64,000 nt of DNA from Akebia trifoliata (Eukaryota > Streptophyta > Magnoliopsida > Ranunculales > Lardizabalaceae). The stretch is taken from the NCBI GenBank assembly GCA_017979445.1, contig CM030706.1:7915595-7979594 (forward strand), in the 5' to 3' direction. Below the pieces are notes generated by a model that saw nothing but the letters and a program-made list of their open reading frames with translations, did not search any database and was not told the origin of the DNA. Made by a program: the position numbers and the translations under genes. Within the stretch, counting starts at the first letter, position 1, and each line of letters begins with the position of its first letter. Positions 32,430 through 43,400 of this stretch are shown here, one piece after another.

Positions 32430-34130
32430 ATCTCATTTTATGTGGTGTGATTTTACCATAAAATCACTTGTTGTGTTAATTCATATAATAATGGTATAGT
32501 TTTTTTTTGGATAATGGGGGTGTCCAGACTTACATCCAACTAAGGGGATTGGATGAGTTAAGGTCCAAACCAAGGCATATGGGACTCTCTCTTGGGCACG
32601 TACAACGCACGCACATCAAGTAAGCGAGGGAACATCCTCGCAGGTGGCCCCAAGGAAATATTGATCATATTGGGTATCGAAGACACAACCTACTGACTCT
32701 CACTACTTATTAGATTCAAAATTATCATTGAGACACCCCCCTCGGAGTTATAATAGTGTAGTTATACCACGGACAAAAAAAAAAAAAATGAAAACAAAGG
32801 AAACAAAATAAAAATAAAAACTTAGTTAAAGACATTGTAGTAAAGACTTTTTTCTAAATGCGTTTTGACTTTTGGATTGATATCTGAACAACCCAACTTG
32901 TAAAAATCCTTCTTTTTGTTTAAGTGGGATAATGTAATCAGGGAGTGATCGCTTTATTTTTTCCTCCATTTTCTTGTATTTCCCTTAAGGACTTCTTGTC
33001 CTCTTTTTAATCAATTTTACTTATCTAATTTTTTTTTTCTCAATGCACCTTGTTACAGTAAAATCATCAAATTCAAATACTGAAAATGACGGTTCAAATC
33101 GTTGAGATGAACTGTTCAAATCGTCGATCATGTTCAGACATCAAGATCGATGATTTATAATCTTTAGTCTCGACGGTTGTAAAAGGTTGATCTCAATTAT
33201 TAAATCAAATTTTATCTCAATGATTTGAATGGTCCTTCTCAACAATTCGAATCACCGATCTCAAGGATTGAAAGGGATTGAGAGTGCTTTCAGAAATAAA
33301 AAGTTGTCTAATTGGACTATTAAGTTATCACCATGAAAACTTTTGAGGGTGTGATTTCACCAAAGCATCACTTGTGGTGTGAATTTATATTATAATAGTA
33401 TAGGTTTTTTTTTTTCTTTTGATAATAGGGATGTCTTGACTTATGTTTGACAAGGAGGATCAAATGAGCCATGGTCGGAACCAAAGCATATGGGACCCTC
33501 CCCCGGGCACTTGCAATGCCTGCACATTACACGCACCAGGTAAGTGAGGGAACACCCTCACAGGTGGCTCTAGAGAAATATTGCTCGTATTGGATATCAA
33601 ACACACAATCTACAGACTCTCATCGCTTATTGGATTTGAAATTGCCATTGAGCCACCCCCTCAAGTTATGATAGTGTAGTTATACCATATTCAAAAATAA
33701 AAATAAAAATAAAAATAAAAACAAAATAAACAAAATAAAAATAAAAAATTACTTAATAGACACTATAGCAGGGATTTCTTTCTAAATGCACTCAAATTTT
33801 TTAGGTGATATCTGTGCAACCCAATTCTTAAAAATCATTCTTTCTCAATGCCCCTCGTCACAATAAATCATCAAATTCAAATTGCTGAAAATGATGGTTC
33901 AAATCGTCGATCTCAACAAAGATCAATGATTCATGTTCAAACATCAAGATCGATGGTTTATAATCATTGGTCTTGACAGTACTAAAAGGTTGATCTCAAT
34001 TATTAAATAAATTTTTTATCTCAATGATTTGCATGGTCCTTCTCAACAATTGAATCACAGATCTCAAGGATTGAAAGGGATTGAGGGGGTTTTAAGAAAT
34101 AAAAAGTTGTCTAATTGGACTATCAAGTTA
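32430..34130. repeat. Tandem segmental duplication, unit about 800-900 bp
   Basis: Unit 1 (about 32430-33335) and unit 2 (about 33340-34130) align throughout. Shared words include 'gtgtgattt..ccat/caa', 'ccaa.gcatatgggac', 'gtaagtgaggga/gtaagcgaggga', 'atagtgtagttatacca', 'aaaaggttgatctcaattat' and 'ctcaaggattgaaaggga'. Unit 1 is longer because it has an extra insert of about 110 bp (32917-33030) resembling a LINE tail. A-rich tracts follow 'ttatacc' in both. Non-coding. The second unit ends about 200 bases before the helicase leader. Confidence 0.75.
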
Positions 34131-34189
34131 TCAACATGAAAAAGTTAGGAGTATTTAGAAAGAGATCCCTCCTTCAGGGTTCATTAAGT

Positions 34190-34409
34190 AATTTTCTCAA
34201 ATTTAAAACAAGTCTTCAAGCAGGCCAAGCACTGAAGTTCGCGGCATTTTATTTCGAAATCAAGACTCGTACTTTGCCCCAAATATCTCCAATCTTCAAA
34301 CCCTAGAATCCACCTCGCATTTCTACCCTAAAACCCTAATTTCCCATTTCTGTCTCAACAATTTCGATTCTATCTCCTCTTAAACTTCCTCAATTTCTTC
34401 TATGAATCC
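34190..34409 (+). promoter_or_regulatory. Helicase gene 5' region with two telo-box motifs
   Basis: Two telo-boxes, AAACCCTAG (34298-34306) and AAAACCCTAA (34330-34339), lie 70-115 bases before the start codon. Such motifs are common close to the transcription start of plant genes for replication, repair and translation. A pyrimidine-rich stretch with CT runs follows. No convincing TATA box was found. The exact transcription start is unknown. Confidence 0.5.
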
Positions 34410-34470
34410 ATGGAAGAAATCACAGAAGAGCAGAGAAAAAGATCAGAAGCAAACCGATTGGCTGCCCTAG
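34402..34470 (+). CDS. Overlapping upstream ORF, 22 codons
   Basis: An ATG at 34402, 8 bases before the helicase ATG and in a different frame, opens a short frame ([15 protein letters not shown]...) that stops at 34468-34470 inside the helicase coding region. If the transcript starts upstream, ribosomes using the first ATG would bypass the main start, so it could limit translation. It is not evidence of a separate protein. Confidence 0.35.
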   Translation: MNPWKKSQKSREKDQKQTDWLP

Positions 34471-37400
34471 CGAAGCGTAAGGCCGCAGAATCCACGAAAG
34501 TAGATTCATGGAAGCTCTTCAAATGCCGAAAGATTTCCCCAGAACACGATGCGTTTCCAAAACCTGCAAAGATATTGACCGATCCATCGCCGAAAATTAT
34601 CGAAAATCCTTCTCCAGAAAAATTTCTCGTCAGGCTCGAGATATGTTCTCCAGACTCTTTTTCGGTCACGCCGATGGCGATTCCTGATTCTTCGTATCCT
34701 GGAGAATCCGAGTGCTTGAAGAAGCTCAGTTCCTGGCTTTCATTTGTATGAATTTCTCTCTTGTGTCTGTCTAGTTTGCTTTAACTTCTGTTGTTTTTTT
34801 GAAAATTAGGGGATTTAGGGTATGTTTGGTAACACTTATGAAGTCTGAAGTCTAATTTCTGTTTTCTGAAATCCGGTTCTGGAAAAGTTGTTTGTCATTT
34901 TTAAAAGTTTCTGGTTACAAACAGAATTTTAAAACATAATGGTCATTTTAACAATATTACCCTTTTGTAATTCTAATAAATTGTTAACCGAAAAGCATAA
35001 CATGTTATGCATAATGTAACTATCCACACATTTAATTTCGATTTCTAATAAATCAAACACCCCAAAAGTATTGTTTTTAAATTGAATTCATACTTGAGAA
35101 ATTATATTCCAACAAGGTAATATTCAAACAATAAACATTCATGCATTTTCTAGTTGTAGATTGCAAATATTAAATTTAACAACTTTTGGCAAATTAGCAT
35201 AAATGCACCTCCTAGTAAACGTAAGCATAGATGATTAATGGTGGGTAAGGAAACCTAGATTTTTGTATGAGAAAATTTCATTGTAGCAATAAAGAAAAGA
35301 GGTTGAAATGATCAACCAGGAACAAACAAGGATTTAAACGTCCAAAAATACCCCAATAACTAAGCACTTGAAATGCTACACACCTAACCACCTCCCTCAA
35401 AAGTCATAAAAAAAATAACTTCTAAACTCCTTGAAAAAATTTCATCAAAAAAGAGAAAATCCATAAGATTCTAATTATCCTACCGAACCACTTGCTTGCC
35501 TATGGTCAAATTAAAGTCCAACTGGCAATCATTAACTTGGCATTGTATCGTATGGTTTTAAAAATCGTCCAAGACCAAGATGACTATCTTAATAATCTCA
35601 ATTGTTTTTTCTTGAAACATCAAAATCAGTAAAACCTAAACCCCATACACTCAAAAAACCTAGAGATTTTTAAATTACAAGCATGTAATCGAAATTGCAT
35701 TCATGAAACATATAATGTTAGAAGAAAAAGAGATGTCCGTTAATGGATGAAAATGGTAGATCAAATATAGAGAGAGATCTTACTGTGTAATTTCGGAGTG
35801 AAAAATATAGGGTTTTCGAACACGAAACGAGAAAAAGGGGAGAGACCTTGACAACACTGTTGTAGAGGAAGGATAGGTAGAAGAGAAAGGAGAGGTAGAA
35901 AAGTTAAAAATAAGGGTTTTAGGGTTTGTATAACGAAGGGATAAGTGATAAAAATCAGTGTTTTGAGGAGGGAATTTCAGGAATAAAAAACAAATTTAGA
36001 ATTCAAAAGTTTCATCCAATGTCCCCCCATCGTTGAACCAAAACTTCTAAATTTTGGTTCTTAATTCTGAAATTTGAATTGAAACAAACCGCAATAGAGC
36101 TTCTAAAGTCTGAATTTTAATGTTGGACCACTTCCATTCAAACTTCAGAAGTGTTGCCAAACACACACTTAGTGAAAGATTGAGAATATGATATTTTGTA
36201 ATCATGGTTTTAAAACTCGGTATTATGTCTTGTCTTGTCCACCATCGGATTAGATAAACTCTATGACTTGGTTTATAATTATTAATTTCTATACATTTAA
36301 TTATATAATTATAATTTCTATGAAGTAAGGTGGATTGGAAGATGTCTTTCCACAAGTTTATAATTTTATTTTGATAATAAAATTTTAAATTATCAAAGAA
36401 ATAGGTATTACTTTTATTTGGAAATTTGAAAACTTGAATTGACTTGGTAGATATTTTCAAAATGTTGGACAAGTCATCTTGGAGTCAATGTGAGAATTCA
36501 CATTGAATATACCGCTTTTTTAAGAAAGATACTGAGATGACTCGCTCAGACAATATTTAAAACCATGCTTGTATTATCTTCATTCAAAAACTTTCCAGAA
36601 CTATTACAAACTGAGGAAAAATTAAAATTGATCAGTAGAAAATTTAGTGAAAAAATTAGGAAATCCATTTGATGATTAGGAAATCCAATTAAATTAATTT
36701 GTTCAACTAACTACTCTAGTAGATAGAAATAAAACGCATGAATAAATAAAACAATCATGCAACCACGACACTTTACGTGAAAGATCCTTTCGAGAAAAGT
36801 CCACGAGGCCTCGTCTGGAACGATCCATTATAGAATTATGAATTTACTAAAGTTACCCACTCACAAGACGGTTGCCAGACTCGAATCCACGATCTACTAA
36901 ACCTTGCTTCAACGTGCCCTTTGTATCACTTCATGATCTAATTCCACCAACCGCTCTTGTAGTTTCGATCACCAACACAATCTGAATCCATGAACTGCAC
37001 ACTCAATTCCAACAAAAAGCGCTAGGCGGTGCTTAAGCAACAACAAAAATGTAATATTTTAATTTTTTACATATAGAGTGAAGGTCATGCAAAAAAAGAG
37101 AAAAGAAATATAAATGTCATTACCAAGATAATACTAAATAACCAATTACTAAGCAAACTTGTAAGTCAACACGACTAAAATGGAAGAAAAATGAAAACGA
37201 TGTAACTGCAAATCTTGAAGTAATTTTTTGCCCTTCACAAATCTTTGTTGTAATACTAAAAGAAGGGCATGAAGATTTGGAAGATCAAAAATGCTCCCAC
37301 CTTTACATCTAACTTATTATAATTATCAAGGTCATCTTTGTCAAATTAAATAAAATTACAATCCCATACCCCTATAACCAAGTTAGTTTTTTTGTTTCCT

Positions 37401-40400
37401 AAATAATAGAAATATCCTTTTATTATGTTATCTTCAAAATAGCCTAGGTTAACATTTTAAATTACAAAAAGACCTTTACAATATATTAAATGATAAAATA
37501 TAAGATTATCCATTGAAAGTGAAAAAAATAATTTTTATCATGCATAAATCCTAAATTTTGCAATACACGTGCATTTGCACATGCCATCTACTAGTTTTTT
37601 TCATATATTTATTATATTATTATTATTATTTTTATTTTTATATTTTTTAAAATCTTAGACAGACCTCATAAGTTTAGCTAAATATTTGAGACACGCCTTA
37701 AGTTTTAAAATTGATTAAAATACCCTTTAAAACACAATGTATACAAAATTATTTCATAGAAGTGCCATTTTAACCTTAGTTTTTGAAACCCTGCTTAAAG
37801 TGGGTAAGGGCTAGGTTGGCAAAGCGTGGCCTAGGTGAGGTTTTTAGCAACAAAGCTCGTTTCCACGAGAAAATCATAGGATGAATATGGTTTTGATTGT
37901 TTAATTAAATCATCTCAAACTCTCATAGATATACGATTGGAAGCATAGGTTCGAGAGAATTCTTGGGTTTCTCAGAATACTCAAGGTATTTAGCGTGCTT
38001 TAAGTTATGAGAAAATCTCTATTTAAAACCTAGATCAAAAATCCTTTTTATAGAAAAAAATCAAAGAGTTTTACATGAGCTAAAATTCTTAAAATCAGGA
38101 ATTTTTGTGAGCTGAAGGTTGATCGATCAGTTTTTAGCTTCATTCGATCGCTCGGCCAACCAGTGTTGATCGATTGGTTTTTAGCTCAATTCGATTGATC
38201 GGACACCAGTAGTCGATTGATCGGTGTATAGTTAAATCTATTTTTTTTTCTCTTTAAAAATTAAAACCCAAATTGGACTTTTGAACTAAAGATTCTAATC
38301 ACCTATGGTTCAATGGGTCTCCAAGTTAGTTACCATCATACTCATGGAATCGAATGGCCTTAAAGAATTCTTCAACTTCACGTTTTACTTTTACTTGAGA
38401 TTTGGTTTTATCTTCAACGACAAGAGGAGTAGACTCAACTAGTTTTGGAAACATAACATTGCCAATTTAATAATTTCCTAACAAAGATGACTTGAATGAG
38501 TCATCTCGGTTCTTCGGGTGTTTTCAAGACCATGGTTCAAATTTGAAGTATCATCCCAAAAACCTATCAAATCTTAAATGCTGTGTAGAAATTTACTTGG
38601 AGATTTCTCATCTTCTTTTGCTTCTTTGTTGGAAACCTGTGTAGAAATTCTATTGGGTTATGGCAATTGAATCCATCTATAGAATCTCTACTAGGCTCAC
38701 TCTTGGTCAAGGAGGTTTTAAGTTTTGGTTGGTCAGGTGCTTGCAAGTATATCAAGAACTTTGAATTGACTTGATCATAAGTCTTTTCTTGGTCAATCTT
38801 GAGACCACCCTCGAGATCCTTGATTTCATCCTAGGGTCAGTGTATTTTTTCTTTTTGAAATTAAACTCAATCTAAAATTTCCATCCCTTTAATGAATTCC
38901 CCTTGAGAATTACCTCTTGTTGTTGGAGTCATGGAGCAATTTTCCAATGTATTCATATCCTCAATGTGGAGGACCGGTTGGTTTGGGTTAATGCTAGGGG
39001 CAAAATATTCTCGGTCAAATCTTTTTATAAATCTATAGCACAGACATTTCCTGTGTCTGCCACTTGGAGCAAATTTTTTTCTTTTGAACTCCCATTTTCA
39101 TTTGGTTTGTGGTTGCAAATAAAATTTCAACTATTGATAACCCTATGAATCGTGTCATAATATCTGTTTTTTATTTCAATTGTGCAAATTTTTTGAGGAG
39201 TCAGTTGATCATATTCTAATCTATTGTAAGGTTGCATGTGTCATATGGTCTCATTTCATGTCTTTATTTCACTATTCTAGTTGTTACTCTCACCCAGTCA
39301 GGTTTCTTTTTGAGAGTTGGCCAAGTCGTGTTTTTAGGGAAAAGAAAGGATGCTTGTGCATTTACTTCCACTTGGACACTAGGTCAAGTTGTGCTTTTTG
39401 GGGAAAGGAGAGGCACATCTGAATTTTTTGAAAGGAAGAGTGAATTGACTCAGAAACTAATTATTGCTATCGCCATTTTGGGAATATGTTTTTTAATGCA
39501 AGTTGTTTGAGAATTTCAAGGGTGTATTTTTTTGAAGACTTGTTATTTTCAATGCGGTTCAATTGTAAGTCAGCTGGCTAATTGAGTGCATTTTCTGCTT
39601 TATATGTATTACAATAGTCACCTCAACCATTGGTTTTCATTAACTTCATTAATAAACATGATACTTGCAAAAAAGGACAAATAGTGACTGGGTCTTATTG
39701 TATTTTTCTGATTATGAAAGTAGTGGATATGATTGTTGTTGACTATTTGTTCTTAATGCAGTCAAAATTAGAATTTGATTAGGTGGATTGAAACTTGGAA
39801 TTTTAAAATTAAATTGTAGTGATTATCCTAATTTTCGAATATAAATATTTTTAAAATTTATATTATTTGTATAAAATTTCTCGTGTGAGGCTTACACTTA
39901 CGCTTCAGAGCATTGGAGATCCAAATGCCTTGCCCCATGCCCTGATGTTTGTAACACTGCTCCAAACAACACCGCATGGGTCTCATTAGTATCTGAGAGA
40001 GCACCAACTTTATAAACTTGATTGGGTTTGTGTATGCTTGCAATAGAAATACCGTTACGACTTTCCCCAATTGACGACCTTCCCTTTCTTTTGCATTTGT
40101 TGTGAAAGTCTGTGAGAGTCCTTCATCTTATGCTGTTCATCATCATCATCATCATTGTACATCTGGGATTTGCTGAATTTATCGTGTTCGTACATTTAAT
40201 TCTATCTAAAGCTATCTTTTGTTAATTTGAGTGTCTTCACATGTACTAGTAATACTTATGATACTATCATTAAGATACATTGAGAATTGAATACAGTACA
40301 CGAGTCGAGAAATAACTAAAACAACATACCACTGTAGCCCAGCATGACACAAAAAGGATCAAACAATGGTTCTGGAAAATTACAATAAAGACTCTAAAAT

Positions 40401-43400
40401 GCACCCAGATGTGCTACTATTTCTACCGAAGTATCCATAAAAATGAAAGTTAAAAGGTAAAGGAGTTCTTAAGAGTTAAAGACTTCATTACTTCTTCTTG
40501 GGTGAGAACAAGACTCTTCTCTTTCCGACATGTCAGGCCTCATGATGGCCATGGTCTCATAGTGGCCAGTGCCAAGCAGGTGTTGGGAATTCTCATCCTC
40601 CACTATTGAAATGGCCGTAGCAGGTGGTGGTTCTTCCTATCCCTAAATTGAACATGAGAAATCTAGGATCTTAGCTTGGACTCCTCTGTCGTTTGTCATC
40701 TTATGCAGCTATGGCAAAGAATTCATATTGGTGTTGTAGGTTGCCAATATATTTAGGAAATACAATTTCTTCATTTACTCATTAGGGATTTAATCATTTT
40801 AATGCCACCCATGTATTATTATCTGAAAGAACATGTTCATTTTGTATAGGTTGTTCCTTCGCACTATACACAAAATCAAATTGGTGGAACAGCTTGTGTT
40901 TATAAGCTGACGGATTACGATATGGTGCTAAAATGTTTAAAGAAGTTTAAAGGCATTGAATTGCACGACATTCCTTGGAGAACGCTCAGTGTTGCCCGGA
41001 AATTTTCACATTCTTGTTTTGCGGAGCGTTGGGTGCCTTGCATGTCAGACCATTTGTCTGATGATGCTGTTGATGCATTGCTGAAGAAGCTGCCAAAGAA
41101 TTTAGTAGACACACTTCTACCATTTCAACTTGATGGTGTCAGATTTGGTTTACGAAGGGGTGGAAGCTGTCTCATTGCAGATGAAATGGGGCTAGGGAAA
41201 ACCATCCAGGTAATATTTTAAGGGATGCACTTCATGAACCTCTTCCGTCTCGTTGTCGATTCAATAATGCTTTTATGTTATTGATGTTAACCTGTGGTCT
41301 ATTTGCCCTATGACTACGTATCTTTGTCACTCATGTTTTGGTCAGACTAGCATGCCGATAACTGTCTTTTATGTGTGTTTAGGGTGTCTATTGTTCCAAG
41401 TGTCACTACTTGGGGTCCTTTCATAATGGAATTTGATAAGATAGAGCTTTAGTGAGATTGGATTAGTTAAAAAAGTCCTAAGTTTTTGCTTGTACAGAGA
41501 TTTTTTATAATGTCAAAATTATTATTAAATCCTATTTAACCTAAACTTTTCCTAATTAGAAATACTACTTGATACTAACCCACTTATTGGATATTCCTTA
41601 AAATCATGACATGGTGACGAGATACACTAGCAGTGTTACGTTGAATCTTGTCCAGTTTTTTGCAATGCATTTTATTCAATACCCCATCAACATCATTTGT
41701 ATCTATGATGTCCTTGGTTTTTTTTGATATTTGTAGCCTTGATTTATGATGATTGCTTCTTTACAATTTTAGAAGAGATAAAGAAAAAAATTGGATAAAG
41801 AGGGATGAGCCAATAACTCAATTCAAAAATAGAAATAAGAAAAGAAGGATGAGATGTACTCAACTCACGAGAAGTGAGGAGTAAAGTAAACAACAGGGCG
41901 GAGAAACAATGTGGTCAACTCAAGTCAATGGGTCCACTAAAAAGGACATGGGCCTCTTTGTGAGAGATCAGTTTGGGCTAGACCAAAATATGTGGAAGAC
42001 ATTAGGAATTTGATCACGAAGGCTCAAAGGCTAATGGAACTTCGAGTAGGGAGCTTGATCACTGAGGATTCATACTCTTTAGGCCAAGAGGGAGCTTTAA
42101 TGTGATCGCTAGGAATTCAGAGGCTCTTTGAGTCAAGAGAGGTTTTGGAGATTGCTTCCAATCATTTGCACTTTAGCCAAGTAGACCTCTTTTGGCCCAC
42201 GATAGAAATTGGAAGAGAGAAGAAGAGCATATATAATAAGTTTGAAGTAGAAAGAGAGAAGTAGAGATTGCTCTCAGCCATTTGAGCTCTAGCCAACTAG
42301 GCGTCTTTTGGGCCAAGATGGAAATATAAGAGAAAAGGATGAAAATTAAAAGAAAGAAGAAATGGAAAGACACAAATTAAGTTTGAAGTAGAATGACAAG
42401 AATAGAGATATACAAAGGGAAGATGATGAGCATTGCCAATGATTCTTGAGGTTAGGGTGTGACGTCCTAGATTTCAGGTGTCCACGATCCCACCGAAATA
42501 CCCTAAGTCAACACATGAGCTGAAATCTGATTGTAAATAAATGGGGGGAAAAATAGCATTCAATAGCAATTTTGGCCATAAAAGACAATGGTTCAAGTTT
42601 TAAAATTTTAGATGATACTCAACAATATTTGGTGTACCACCATGTTTTAACACATTCATTAGAAAACTAAGCGCATTCGAAGCCATTTATTGAGTTAAAT
42701 CCATTTGTTAAAATCCGAGAGATGTGGTGCAAAATGGAGCCATTTCAAAGAATTTTTTTTAATATGTACTTTCTTTGATGGAAGATAAGCTTATTATACC
42801 TTATTAGAAAGGAATTTTTTTAAAAAAATGGTGTAGGTTTCACAATAATGTTTTTAGGAAAACTTTTGAGGGAAAAATGTTACAAGTATAATAGAGCATG
42901 CTGTAAATTATATTTCAGATTCGTCGCATTTGGGTAGAAATGTAGAATGACTGCTGTGACCAAACCACTTGGAATTTTAGAAATCCGTATTTTTTCCATA
43001 AAGTGGACAGAAAGGGCTACATTTCATATGTTTTACACTTTTTCTAATTCTGATTTCATCTCGGAGAAAAATGAGATGAAATCCAACTCATTCTTGAGGA
43101 GTGAAAAAATTTAGATTTAAACATCGAACTTAAAAAATACATGTAAAATCAACCACAGCTCGGGTTGGGATGATCTGACCCAACATAGAATGTTCGTTTC
43201 ATTTGCTTTCTAACTTAACGTTTAACGAATACGTTTGGAGTGGAATAGGAGGTTGAAAATTAGCATCTTTATTGATCTGTTCCACTTTTACAGTTACTAC
43301 ACATAAATGAAAGGACAATCACAAAAACTCTTCTTCTCAAACATTCAACATGGGAATAATTTGCATCTTTAGACCAACGAACATACTTCCCAACTCCATA

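Noticed and set aside
34400..34669. 89-codon antisense frame over helicase exon 1
   Set aside because: A shadow of the sense coding exon, which carries the conserved N-terminal motif and correct splice donor.
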